Origin: Epiperipatus broadwayi
Lineage: Eukaryota; Onychophora; Udeonychophora; Euonychophora; Peripatidae
Reading direction: 5' to 3'
Assembly: GCA_028023455.1 (NCBI GenBank)
Contig: JAQFVV010006652.1
Span: 374,001-438,000 of the forward strand
Length of the DNA: 64,000 bases
Shown: in pieces, positions 36,197-47,084 of the stretch
How the letters are laid out: each line of letters begins with the position of its first letter
Numbering within the stretch: the stretch's first letter is position 1
Program-made: the position numbers and the translations under genes
Notes under the pieces: model-generated
What the model saw: the letters and a program-made list of their open reading frames with translations, nothing else
What the model was told of the DNA's origin: nothing
Databases searched by the model: none

Positions 36197-36920
36197 AACA
36201 AATGATATCACATGATCACTATCTTATACTAGCACATAATTGTTTATAAACAAAGCAAAACTCTCCATACAGTATTGCCACACTGTGTTAGCCAGAGTAA
36301 TCAATGAGTGCCAGAAGGCTTGTGCATAAAATCCCTATCTAATGCCTACTCATCCAATATCCCCAGACTAGTTTCTGGCTTGTAGCCATCATCAGTGAGG
36401 AGCTTTGGATCTGAGAGCACTGCACCTAGATCTTAGGATCTAATGCAACCCTCCAGCACCCACCTTTTATCTCTACTTAACTACAAAACTATGAGAATGA
36501 AATTTGAAAACACAAAAATATTTCCAATCTAAGCTCAATAGCTTATATTAGTCATATGGGTCTGAACTCAGTTCAGCACCCATACATTTTGGTGTCTTTG
36601 GCTCTTTAACAACCAAAGCCACCACTATCCTATTAGGTAGGATTGATGTTAAACCATTAAGCATCACATGATCACTATCTTATACTAGCACATAATTGTT
36701 TACAAACAAAGCAAAACTCTCTATACAGTATTGCCACTCTGTGCCAACCAGAGTAATCAATGAAATTCGAGAAGGCTTGTGCATAAAATCCCTATCTAAT
36801 GTCTACTCATCCAATATCCCCAGACTAGTTTGCCTTCTGGCATTCATTGATTACTCTGGTTAGCACAGGGTGGCAATACTGTATGGAGAGTTTTGCTTTG
36901 TTTATAAACAAATGATATCA
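36197..36920. mobile_element. composite palindromic insertion with 14-bp target duplication
   Basis: A perfect 14-bp direct repeat, AACAAATGATATCA (36197-36210 and 36907-36920), bounds the insert. Inside are three pieces of one unit: an almost complete antisense-oriented copy (36206-36662), a second direct partial copy (36663-36831) and an inverted piece (36832-36910) that mirrors 36241-36319. The switch from second copy to inverted piece is abrupt, at CCCAGACTAGTTT/GCCTTCTGG, within a few bases of the predicted ribozyme cleavage site. One target duplication around all three pieces says they arrived in a single event. No protein is encoded. Confidence 0.9.
36352..36410 (-). ncRNA. hammerhead ribozyme, intact core
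   Basis: On the minus strand every core element is present: stem I outer pairs ATCCAA/TTGGAT and inner pairs CCTCA/TGGGG (one G-U), then CTGATGA, a perfect 4-bp stem II TGGC-TACAA-GCCA, and GAAAC. Helix III is the palindrome ACTAGT, followed by C as the cleavage base. The internal loops of stem I could make the tertiary contact with loop II that natural hammerheads use. Cleavage is predicted between the C and TGGGG. Helix III is too short to close by itself, so a dimer joined through ACTAGT is likely. Confidence 0.8.
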
Positions 36921-37928
36921 ATGGTATAAAACTCAGTAGACATATAGAATAGCATACAAATTAACATTTAATTTCCAAAGCAATATATCATTTCAACAAA
37001 TGAAAAACTGGACAGAGAGGGATGAAAAAACATTGTGTGCCTTAACTTCTGAAGTAAGTAGCTCCTTAAATATATGGCAATCATTTAGTCGGTGCTCTGG
37101 AACATTTGTTAACACATATAGAAGCCATTAAATCACTACTGAAAATATGTGATAATATAGTAGATCCCTCCCCACTAAGCAACATTTGTATAGAGAATAA
37201 TAGTGTCCCTCCCACTAAAAATATTAATATGAAAGCAGTATAGTTCCCCATTCTCCCTAAACATTTGTTTTAAACGTTTAGTTTTAGAAGAAGAAGAAAT
37301 CTCTGTTTTGCTGTTGGATTTTAAATAATAAAAATGAAATTTAGAGCATCGTTTTATTTATTAAAATGTTTTATTGTATTTGTGACCTATAGGAATTAGG
37401 GAAAGAAAATATGTGCAAATGCTATGTTATTGTTGGATTTTAATTATAAAAGTCTAGATGTGTTTTATTTAAATTTGCATTTCTAGTAAATAGTAGAAAT
37501 AATCAACATGTAAATTTTGTCAATTTTTAATATTCATGATCCATAAGCAGGAGGAAAAGGTATTTAATGATTGCCCTTACGACTTGTAAATGTGGGGGAA
37601 AAATGTCATTTTGCTATCTAAAACTATGATCTTTCAAAATACTATTCAATGAATTCTATACCCAAGTAATAACCAGTGAGAAGACTGTTTTGGTATTTCT
37701 GCAATAGTATGATCTACTCAACTAGGCTAACTAGGAAATGTTTTGCAATAATTGCAGATCACCTATACTATGGAAAAGAAAAAATCCAAGGGGGTGTCAG
37801 TACCATATCTTAATTGTAGTATTGAAAAAAGAACACATAACATACTTTGTTTTTATTTTATTAATAACTGGTCAATTAAAGATGAATGGAAAATTATATA
37901 ATAAAGTAGTATATATAAACTATAAAAT
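36921..37928. other. no gene; dispersed inverted repeat end
   Basis: 37078-37155 (minus) resembles 39548-39620 (plus): both read TATTTTCAGTAGTGATT, then GCTCTCC or GCTTCTA, then GACTAAATGATT or TACTAAATGATT. This could be a small repeat family. No coding signal. The frame 37738-38001 runs into the palindrome and has no motif. Confidence 0.45.
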
Positions 37929-38260
37929 GTTATATAGAGAGCTCACAAATAAGCTCTTAACAAGCTTTGCAGAATATCCTCAACCCCAGACCGGTTTCTG
38001 ATTCTGGCGTCATCAGTGAGGTGCCAGGATATTCAAACATTAGATTAAAAATACCAGAACAATCCCAGCACTTTATCTAATGTATAACTAAGTATTATGT
38101 AGAAAATCTGAAATTTTTAAACATTCATATGTCTTCCAATCCAACTATCTAACTTAAAAAACCAAATGGGACTGAACCAAGTTCAGATACACCATATATA
38201 TGGGATTGGAGATATTTTGAAAAGCTTGTTAAGAGCTTATTTCTGAGCTCTATATATAAC
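37929..38260. repeat. palindromic element with hammerhead-like unit
   Basis: Outer arms of 39 bp (37929-37967 and 38222-38260) are reverse complements with few mismatches and share GAGCTC and AAGCTCTTAACAAGCTT. Only the left side carries the hammerhead-like motif, so the pieces are again a longer unit plus a shorter inverted one. This family differs in sequence from that at 36.2 kb but keeps its TGGGG and CTGATGA blocks. Confidence 0.75.
37972..38034 (-). ncRNA. hammerhead-like motif with strong stem I
   Basis: Minus strand: GAATATCC/GGATATTC gives a perfect 8-bp outer stem I, ACCTCA/TGGGGT a 6-bp inner stem I. CTGATGA and GAAAC are intact and helix III is the palindrome ACCGGT followed by C. 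Stem II (CGCCAGAATCA) pairs poorly, so activity is doubtful unless another pairing forms. The shared plan with 36352-36410 but different bases supports a real structural constraint. Confidence 0.6.
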
Positions 38261-38601
38261 ACTTGTAATACAAACTTGTTAAATTAGGTCATGTGACATA
38301 TGATTTGATTTCTTTGTGAAGTGTAAAATATATTTTTATCTATACTGTGTATTATTATGTTAGAAAATTTATTTATTTCAACCTTTATTAAATTTCTAAC
38401 AATTTGGATTCTAGTACCATAATTTTATTTTTATTCATATTTTATTTATTTATATTATTGTTCTTTTTCTTTCTATTATATATTGCTCCATATTAATAGT
38501 TAAATCAGATAACATCTAACATTGAAAAGGGTATAAAATTATAAGCCAAAAAAGACTTTTCTATATAATTATATATATATATATTGTAATTATTGTTATA
38601 C
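38261..38601. other. no recognisable gene
   Basis: AT-rich spacer with an (AT)n tract near 38570-38585. Nothing supported. Confidence 0.5.
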
Positions 38602-39390
38602 AATGAATAAAGTAATATTTACAGCAGTGTTGCAAGAAATATTTTATGAATTAAAATGGGAAAGTAAAAAAATTATTTAAATAATCTAGATTTTGCAGAT
38701 GATGTAGTTGCTTTTGTATACAGAGCTTCAAGAAATGTTGCAAGAGTTATCAGATAAATAGGATTAAAGATAAACATTAAAAAAACTAAAATAATGTTCA
38801 ATGGATTTTCTCAAAAAATGAAAATAAAGATTGATTATGATGAGTTAGAAGAAGTTACCAACTACAAATACTTTGGTCCAATTATTACTACTGATGGAAA
38901 CATAATGAATGAAATTAATCATAGAATTAAACTTGGGTGGAGCATTTTTGGTAGAAATAACTTAATATTAAAAGGAAATATGACTATTTGTTTGAAAACA
39001 AAGGTTTTTAATAAATATGTTTTACCAGTTCTTATTTATGCATCTGAGACTTGGATGCTTAATATGAGAGCAATACAAAAACTTTAAACTAAAGAAGATG
39101 CATATTAGGATTAACGAAAAGAGATCAAATATGAAATACATGGGTAAGAGAACATACAGATATTACTGATATTGACTGAGGTGGAGTTGGTCTGCACATA
39201 TTGCTAGACAAGATGATAATAGATGGACAATTGAAATCTTAAACTAGATTCCAAGAGATTGTAAAATACCTAGAAAGAGATCACACGTGTGATGAATGGA
39301 TGAAATAAGTTAGAGACTAGAGAAGAGAGATTGAACTTGGAGAGGCTCATCCCGTAGTGCATTAATAAGGTTAAAAGTGGTAATGATGAT
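38602..39390 (+). pseudogene. RTE-like LINE reverse transcriptase, 3' half (family A)
   Basis: The plus strand starts at NKVIFTAVLQEIFYELKW, the usual LFTA-LE-F-L-W block, then FADDVVAF (motif C, near 38692) and an open frame 38794-39087 (97 residues). That frame has INKTKIMFN, Y(K)YFGPIIT, INHRIKLGW and a closing VLIYASETW. After 39087 frameshifts lead through KRDQ...WVREHTDIT, AHIARQDDNRWTIEILN and IPRDCK to the 3' end near 39390. A stop lies in the polymerase part (GATAAAT after VIRQ) and more in the tail. The copy is 5'-truncated just before motif B. It belongs to the same family as 9968-10262 and 47085-47450. Confidence 0.8.
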
Positions 39391-40690
39391 TAGATATAAT
39401 AAAAAACAGCGTAATAAATTTTCTTTATGTCCATTATTGATCGTAATTTATTTTTATTTCATTTTAATGACGTACATTATTTTTCTTTATTTTTATTTGT
39501 AAATAATAAAAAAACATACTATCCAGTTACTTATTCCATTTATCACTTAGTATTTTCAGTAGTGATTCGATTGCTCTCCAAGTAGCAGCAAATATCCTAA
39601 AGTGCTTACTAAATGATTAACCATAAGATATAATAATTTAAAGCAACAGTAAACTAATACAATAAAGAAGTATTTCACTTTACCATAAAACTCTTTGAAA
39701 GCATAAATCTTCCTTTCTAACGGACCATTTGGTATATTTTTTAAAACAAAAAGATAATACAGATAAATATGAAAATAAAAGACTTCAAATCACTTCTTTT
39801 TTTTCCTTCTTTGAAAAAAAAACAGTAAGCTAGAGAAGTAAATTTAGAAATAGAAAAATGTTGAAAATGTACTGGGAAAAGAAGACTGCATTGTAAGTGT
39901 ATCCAAGCAGGAAGGGAGAGGTGATATTGGTTATATTTATAGGCACTGCTGATTTGGAAAATTTCTAATAACAGCTTGCTTACTCATATATAAATATTAT
40001 GGATGAACAATTAATTCAATAAATAAATGTATATATTTCTTTTACATCACTATTTACATAAAATTCAGATATACTTATTATCATGTATATTTTCACTGGT
40101 TATGATTTCTATTATCAGTTGTGTAGAGTATATTGTAAGTAGTTCATTTAAATAAACCACAGTTTATCACTCTAACTTCCTCTATTTATTAAACTTCAGT
40201 CATTTCTGTCCCCAATAAAATAGTGAACTTCAATTATACAGAGATGCTAGAATAAATCGTGCTAAGCAGTAGTAAACTACCACTAATTATAAACTTGGTC
40301 CAATAGTCTGTTCAGTTACTCAGCTTATTTTCAAGTGGAAAACTTACCACATACGTATTATAACGTTGCTGTATGCCATTTTATTTATCAAGAATTTACA
40401 TGTTCACTATTGACAGATTAAGGTATATTAAGTGCTAAACTAATGGTGTCACATCTACCAGTTTTGAAATGTAGCACAAATGGCATATATATATAAACAT
40501 CACAAAATATTGAATACTCCATTGTAATTATCCTTAGTGATTGGATACTGGAAGTCTAATTTAAAAAAATTAAATTGATGTAAGATAAAAATTAGATTGT
40601 TTCAGTTACTCAAATAAAAAGGAAATCGCACACATGAGCCAGGCTTTCCTTTGAAGTATTACTCATGTTGGCATCCTGAGTACGTAGACT
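39391..40690. other. no recognisable gene
   Basis: AT-rich. Contains the plus-strand member (39548-39620) of the small repeat also seen at 37078-37155. No coding signal. Confidence 0.5.
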
Positions 40691-40699
40691 ATGCACTGG

Positions 40700-41140
40700 A
40701 TTTTTCTAAATTGAACTCCAGTTTACATTTGTCTAGTAATTATTTAGAATTTTTATTAGTTTTGGAATCTGTTTTTTAGTTAGAAGAAAGATTGTTAAGT
40801 CATTCATGTATGAAATGAGTGAAACATTTGCATTCATTCCAGATATAAATATTCCAGTCATCTCATTTTCAATTGCTTTAAGGAGAGGATCTATATAAAA
40901 TGTGAATAAAAGAGCACTTAATAGTAAACCTTGTGGAATGCGATTGCAGATACAGGGGAAACTAATGAATAAAGTTGAGAATATTATTAATTCTCTTTTC
41001 AAATCATATTTATCACTCTATGCCAAAGTGGCCCTTTTCAATCTCCTAATAATGACATGGGTTACATACTGTACACCTATAATAATATACACAAAAGCTT
41101 TTATTTCTAAAATTTACTCAATGTGTAGGAAATTGTTGTG
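40700..41140 (-). pseudogene. Tx1/L1-like LINE reverse transcriptase fragment
   Basis: A 89-residue minus-strand frame (41002-40733) has IPQGLLLSALLFTFYIDPLLKAIE, the motif B region of Tx1/L1-type polymerases (normally RQGCPLSPLL-x7-EPLL-AI). SYMNDLTIFL stands in the place of motif C (AYADDVTLF). Both key motifs are altered (CP to LL, YADD to YMND), so the enzyme would be inactive. Neither a 5' part nor a zinc tail was found. It may come from the same family as the tail at 1700-2700. Confidence 0.65.
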
Positions 41141-43111
41141 AGGGGGGGGAGAGGTGTCAATATCCATAAATAGGATTCTGCACCCTCTATATCATAATGG
41201 ATTGGGTTTACATTCTATAAAAGTTTTCCAAATTTAAAAAACACTTAATCTAGAAATAATTTTTAAAATTACACACACAGATAAGCTGCCATCCATATGA
41301 AATTACTGTAACAAGTTAATTTCTCCTTTATTATGTATTCCCAATTTAATATTTTACCCTGGCAAGAATAAAATGAAATACTGGGATGTATATTCAATCT
41401 GTGCTTCTCCATCCAATGATAATAACAAACCTCTTTTAAACATAACCAATAAGCTGTTGACTGAAAAATTTAATCATTAGAGCCAAAATACTATGATTTT
41501 CTCCTAAAACTAAATCTTGAAGCACTTTGGAATTGAACTAACATTGAAGACATATGGAAACTTTGCCAGAGAAAATTAGGAATAAACTGGATATTATACA
41601 CATAAGGGATGAAAAAATTTCACGAACTAACATTTATTCAGACACATGGTCATTAATGTGACTTTGCTCGAATTTAAGACATGACTCATTATTATAAAAT
41701 GATAACTAGATAATTAAAAACAAAAGTACATTAATGCAATGATGTACATAGAAAGATGTAAATCCTAGGTAGCAGTCAGAAAATATTAAGCTGTTTTCAA
41801 GATTGTATTTATTTTTTTTCCAGTTACACATAGATTTGTAATTTTACCCAACTCTAGTATGGGATAAAAATATAGAGTATATAATGTAAACCACATATAT
41901 TCCTTTGTTTAAAACCTTGTAGTCTGTCCGTTATTCTATCCTATGAACCGTTTTGTAAACTTTGAGTTCAATAAAGCCTTTTGAAATCAAAAATTAGATT
42001 ATTTTTTTTTTTTACATTTGCATAATTGAAAATAATATTCACATTTGTAATTTTAAGATTTTATATGAAATTAAAACTGACAATGAATTAACGAAATAAT
42101 AGAAATTTATAAATTTGAATTTGTAAATTTCATATTCATGCCAGCCATTTCAACATCTCGCTTACTCAACGTACAATCATTTTTAATTTCTTTTACAAGT
42201 TATTATTGCAGTGTGTTTCTATTATAACTGTATTATTAAAAACATTTATTGTTTTTTTTTAATCTTTAAGATATCACAGATGCATGTTTGTATATATACG
42301 TTAAACAAAGTATATATAGACATGATCACGGTTTTAGATATCTAAGAAAACACTCAAAAACATGGAGAGACAACTATATTGAAATCGACCCCCCCCCCCT
42401 CCTCGTCTAGCATTTGAAATTTCTGATTTTCATATTTGAAATGGAGTGATACTATAATAACGTTCTAGGCATTGTTATTTTAAAAATCACCTATTCAACC
42501 TGAAATAATCTTAGCGGCGATTCTATTTAGCCAATATACACTTATAGCGGTCTTTTAAGTGTCACAAAATGGTTTGTAAGGATGATGAATTTAAAAAAAT
42601 GGCATTTTCTCAGCTATTTTAACTCAAAGAAAAAAGTAATTAAAAGAGAGTTTAATATATTTATCTTTATTCCCCTCCTCTCTCCCCTTTCTTCCTCAGT
42701 TGATTAAGAATGAATTCAACAAATAAATTTTCATGAAAAATTGGAATTTCTATAATAATAAAAATAACATTAATGAAAAATACCAGACATGACTTAAACT
42801 TTAAAATTACTTCATTGACCTCTAAGTGACTTATTTCTACAAAACTGAAATATTAATTTACTGAAAACAGCAATTTAAATTTAAAATTCGAATCATAGTT
42901 TTTCCACACATTTTTAAAATTCTGATCATCCCGCCCCACCCATTCCATGACAAGGGAAAATAAAAATAACAGCTAACATCAAAATTGGGGGAAATGTATC
43001 GGGGGTGAAAAAAATTCTCCTTTTCATGCATGACGTGACCTTCATAACTAGGTGTGCGTTTAAATATTCCGCATTATTTGAGTTTTGAATCATTTCTATA
43101 AGATCTACTAT
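41141..43111. other. no recognisable gene; homopolymers
   Basis: Holds a G-run at 41141-41149 and a C-run at 42388-42400. AT-rich otherwise. The 68-residue minus frame at 42926-43132 shows no motif. Confidence 0.5.
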
Positions 43112-43175
43112 TTCTTTTCTTTGAGATGGCACTGAGAGTGGTGGGTCGTGTGAAAGTCTGAGTTCGAACCCTGCT
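43112..43175 (+). mobile_element. second SINE-like tRNA-derived family, copy 1
   Basis: GAGATGGCACTGAGAGTGG, GTGTGAAAGTCTGAG and a clear box B GAGTTCGAACCC lie in tRNA-like spacing. A minus-strand copy with the same blocks lies at 50219-50275 (GAAAGTCTGAGTTCAAATC). The ends are not defined. Confidence 0.45.
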
Positions 43176-43415
43176 TATATTACATATATGAATGCAGGTT
43201 TAAGCCTGTACAATGTATTAATTTAACGTAAGTGCTAACTATATGATATTTTAATAAAAGATTTTATTAGCATCTATAAGTTTAGAAGGTTTTAGGACTA
43301 TTTGATAATAAAATGTAATAATTAAATATGGATTAAATTTATTTTCTAATTTATATAATAAACTGTATATATAAAATAATTTCAGTGCATACCGTTAGCT
43401 GAAATTGAAAATCAA

Positions 43416-43575
43416 ATATTAAATCATTCTCCAAACATTAAGAAAATTCATCTATGCTTTCTGCGAATACACATATAAAAGTCCAATTCGGATTGTCTGT
43501 TTTATGGCAGGAATTATATATATATATTCACAGAGGATTAAAAATTCTTTAACGTTTGGAGAGTGATTTAATATA
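43416..43575. repeat. foldback with 26-bp arms
   Basis: ATATTAAATCATTCTCCAAA at 43416 and its near-perfect reverse complement ending at 43575 enclose about 107 bases with a CTGCGAATAC...ATTCGGATTG core. No ribozyme core and no target duplication seen. Confidence 0.65.
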
Positions 43576-43874
43576 TAATATATATGAGAGCACTATACTT
43601 AAGTAATACATAGCTAGAATTATAAAAAGTGTTCCATACGTTAGATAAGAAGTTAATCGCAAGACTTAGTTAATTTAAACACCATATAGGATCGATTTAT
43701 ACAAACTGCAAGAAAGATACATTAATGGGATTCAAAAGCTTGAAAATCATCTATCACAGTATTGAAAATGATATTCGTGGGTGACTTTGGCAGCTTTTAC
43801 AATATAGTTTCCTTGTTTAACAGATTTGATATCAAATAATCTCAATGATGATGAATTAATCAAACAAATCTATC

Positions 43875-43965
43875 GTTGGTGACCTACCGGTTAGCATAGC
43901 TGCCTTCCAACCAGCTGGCCCGGGTTCGCTTCTCGGTCAACGCATTTGACGTATGAAAAAAAAAA
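43875..43965 (+). mobile_element. tRNA-Gly(UCC)-like SINE
   Basis: GTTGGTGACCTACCGGTTAGC, then TGCCTTCCAA (anticodon loop with TCC) and CCGGGTTCGCTTCTCGG (box B) give a nearly complete tRNA-Gly body. It ends GTCAACGCAT. A short tail TTGACGTATG and ten A residues follow. The tail and A-run and the mutated D arm mark it as a SINE rather than a tRNA gene. Related to 13871-13971. Confidence 0.8.
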
Positions 43966-44329
43966 GTCTATGATATTGTTTGAAATTAGTAGGTTGTCCA
44001 CTAAAATTTATTCATATCACATAGCTTCTACATAATGGAGTGAGCGAGGCGTTATTACTAGAGGTGAAAACCCCGAGATAGTTCAAATGATTATTGGTAT
44101 TAAAGAAAGATAGATATATATATACTTTCTCTAACATTATTTTTAATTTTTATGATAGTTATTTTTGAAATCATTTAGAAGCAGCATAATGAAACAGGAA
44201 TCAACATGTGATACAGATTTGATGGAAACTTTTTAATATTAATCGATTAAAAGCAAAATAAAGAATTTCATAATCCTGGATTCTAGATTTATAGTACGCT
44301 GGTGGTTGTGCTGTTTTTACCAGTACAAA
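43966..44329. other. no recognisable gene
   Basis: Spacer. Nothing supported. Confidence 0.5.
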
Positions 44330-45060
44330 GATGTTTTATGAAATTTACTTAAAGTTTTGAATACATTTAAAAGAATTTGGTATCCAAGTTCTTTATCAGT
44401 CAGTGATGAAAGAAAAATCCTCAACAAGTTGTAGCTTGTATGGTTATCAAATGGAGAATGTAAAAGCGATTTAACTATCTTTGTAGTTTATAAGCAAAAA
44501 GGTGAACTTAGATGTTAAGGTACGGCATAGACTCCAATGTATTGCTACTGCTTTGAACAGGTTAAAAGCTATTATTTTACCTAATTTATTGTATGAAAGT
44601 GAGACTAGGACATTTTATTTAATGAATATAAATGCATTAGAAATATTTCATTTATGGACGCTCCAAAAAAAAATTTAAAAAAGCTATGGCAAGATTGTAA
44701 GAATAATGAATATGCTCTTCAACTTATTGGATGTTAGGATTGGATCTACAACTGTAATATCACACTTTCTTTGAATTATACATCTGAAATAAAGAACAAT
44801 ACAAGGACTTACTTTTAGGAAGTTTCACAGTGAACTCGTGCATGAATTTCATGGTGGAGGTAGACCTCAATTATCTTATAATGATTACCTTAAAGATTCT
44901 AAACAAGATGCAATGTTGATTGTTTCTGCTAAGCAGATGCAACAGTTAATAAAATATATTGGAGAACTACAATTAGACATGTTGAAATAGTTCAAAAACC
45001 AAAGTTTTTTGCAGAAAAAATTAAACACTAGCATTGTAAAATATTAAATAAATAGAAAAA
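44330..45060 (+). pseudogene. LINE 3' region, third family
   Basis: Plus-strand frames read KVNLDVKVRHRLQCIATALN and then RLKAIILPNLLYESETRTFY with LMNINALEIFHLWTLQ. This is the usual TK-x-Y-AVVL-TLLYGSETW...L-FH-RCLR block after the polymerase. A later frame (44860-44990) reads GGRPQLSYNDYLKDSKQDAM, matching the RGRPQLRYKDVCKRDMKA tail of a LINE class different from family A. Stops and a lost segment separate the two. Motif C (FADD) is missing, so only the connector and tail survive. Confidence 0.65.
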
Positions 45061-45474
45061 TAGTTCAACATATACTGCATTTAGATATAATTGTGGCTCA
45101 CTGATTGGTTCTCATGTTCATCACAAAAGTCATCTTTAGTACAATATTTTTGTTTCATTTTGTCCTTTCATTTTTTCTCTTGGAGTTGAAATACCATACT
45201 TGTTTGTAAGTGGCTGTTACTAATATTGACTGAAGATTATTTTACAATTTGGACAATATTAAAAAGCACATTAACATAGCTGTAACCAAAATTACTAAAA
45301 GTATCAGAATGTATGGGTAAAACTACAATGAGTTACCTAAATATCATGAAGCTCTTTCTTAATTGGGATAACAAAATCATGGAAATAAATACATGAAACT
45401 GTCAAATATGACTTTTTTACATTACCAAATATTAAAAAAAGAAAACACCACTGGCTCATAATATTCAATCAATA

Positions 45475-45884
45475 TACAATGATTAAGTCAATAGTCAAAT
45501 ATGTTTAAAAATACATATATACAAGCAAGAAAGATTACAAATTATAAAATTATCATAGAAAAGCCTTTTTCGGCAAATTATGTTTTTTGCCCTTTTCAAT
45601 ATGTCTCCACGATTTAAAGCACATACAGTGACATCTATATCAATACATGAGAGAAGACAGATATAGATGTCGCTGTATGTGCTTTAAATCGTGGAGACAT
45701 ATTGAAAAGGGCAAAAAACATAATTTGCCGAAAAAGGCTTTTCTATGATAATTTTATAATTTGTAATCTTTGTTGCTTGTATATATGTATTTTTAAACAT
45801 ATTTGACTATTGTATATTTGAAGTGCAACATAAAAAAAGAATTGGTTTTAATTCTGATTCTTTTTATGTACAATGATTAAGTCA
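45475..45884. mobile_element. young inverted-dimer insertion of the PLE 3' unit, 16-bp target duplication
   Basis: A perfect 16-bp direct repeat, TACAATGATTAAGTCA (45475-45490 and 45869-45884), bounds a 378-bp insert. Inside, about 155-bp arms (near 45491-45642 and 45661-45815) are reverse complements with only about two mismatches around an 18-base loop. The right arm continues to a complete sense 3' end (TTAATTCTGATTCTTTTTATG), which the inverted left arm lacks. The whole unit matches 52118-52350, the region just downstream of the PLE gene at 52.4-53.8 kb. It is therefore a PLE-derived terminal-repeat dimer without coding sequence. The low arm divergence makes it the youngest insertion in the window. 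Confidence 0.92.
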
Positions 45885-45939
45885 TATCAGTTGTTAAACT
45901 TTGTAAATATGTCCAAAACCATCACTATTTTCAACTAAT

Positions 45940-46390
45940 CATTGATTCACTGCAGCATGACAGTTTCTGAATTTAAACCAGTTTCTCTGATCTACAACTT
46001 CTCAATACCACTCTGTAGACTTCCTTATCCATCAGTTTCACATATATTTTTTTCTTGGTCTTTTACAATCTCTTGGGATCCAGTTTAAGACCAAATGTCC
46101 ACTTATTGTCATCTTTTCTAGCTGTATATAAAGTAAACTTCATTTCACCCTCTTAATTATTTCAATGATGTCCATGATGCATGTTTTTTTTTCTTTCACA
46201 CATGTATTTTGCTTTCAGTTCTTCCTTGCTATTCCCATTATATACCTTTTCTTACTTAATCAAAAGTCACTGTATTGCTCTTTTCCTAAGCATCCAATTT
46301 TCAGATCCATATGTAAAAAATGGTTAAACAAATTTTCTTTTCAAATTCATAGGGAATTTTCTTTTAAAATTAAATTTTTTTGAATAAAAG
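45940..46390 (-). pseudogene. RTE-like LINE tail (family A)
   Basis: The minus strand reads YGSENWMLRKRAIQ near 46320-46280, then the KIKR / HIARKDDNKWT / LDPKRL blocks and a QW-like 3' end near 45955, in several frames. Blocks such as GGTCTTTTACAATCTCTTGG on the plus strand match 10125-10145 almost exactly. Frameshifts are frequent. The frame at 46165-46383 on the plus strand is a shadow. Confidence 0.7.
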
Positions 46391-46961
46391 AACTTCAACT
46401 AAATTAGTAAATATTACAAATGATTTCTGTCTATGTGTATATATTTTTATATTCATATAAACATACTAATATAAGAAACAATAGTACTGATACTATTATT
46501 AATAATAATGTTACTAACAACAATAACAACTTATAAGGAATAACAGTTTTCCCCAAAAAATAGTTAAAGATAAACTTGAGAAATATTTTAATGGGAGAAG
46601 CAAAACTAGTTTGTATCATAAAGACAATCTCAAAGACACTACAGAGATGCAAGAATGACTTCTTTCATAGAAAAAATAAGTCTGAGGATAGAATGTAATG
46701 AAGATCTACATGTAGGAAAAATGTTTTCAGAAAAAAAAAGGCCTGCTTTAAAATGACATTAAAAAGACCATATTGCAAGAAATCAAATTAATAAACTAGA
46801 GGAACAGTGTGTGGTATACAGTGGAGTTATGATAACCACTATATTTTGTTCCAAATTCCTTCATGAAACAACATACATCACAGGAAATACCTCACATTTT
46901 ATTGATAGATTTTACTGCAATAGAAAACATATTATTTATTGAACTGCAATGCTTTTCAACA

Positions 46962-46963
<2 letters not shown>
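46391..46963. other. no recognisable gene
   Basis: AT-rich spacer. Nothing supported. Confidence 0.5.
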
Positions 46964-47043
<80 letters not shown>

Positions 47044-47046
47044 CAC
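46964..47046. repeat. (AT)n tract with palindromic end
   Basis: About 40 bases of (AT)n are followed by GTGTTAAT-(AT)n-ATTAACAC (47003-47046), a perfect AT palindrome that could form a cruciform. Confidence 0.85.
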
Positions 47047-47084
47047 AGATACTCTTTTATGTATATAGTAGGAATATATAAATT

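Noticed and set aside
43875-43951. Functional tRNA-Gly gene
   Set aside because: The body is close to tRNA-Gly(UCC), but the D arm is altered and a tail with an A-run follows, as in a SINE.
45540-45780. Intact hammerhead in the 45.5 kb unit
   Set aside because: A TTGAAAA-stem-GAAA layout is suggestive, but two core bases are changed; described as possible only.
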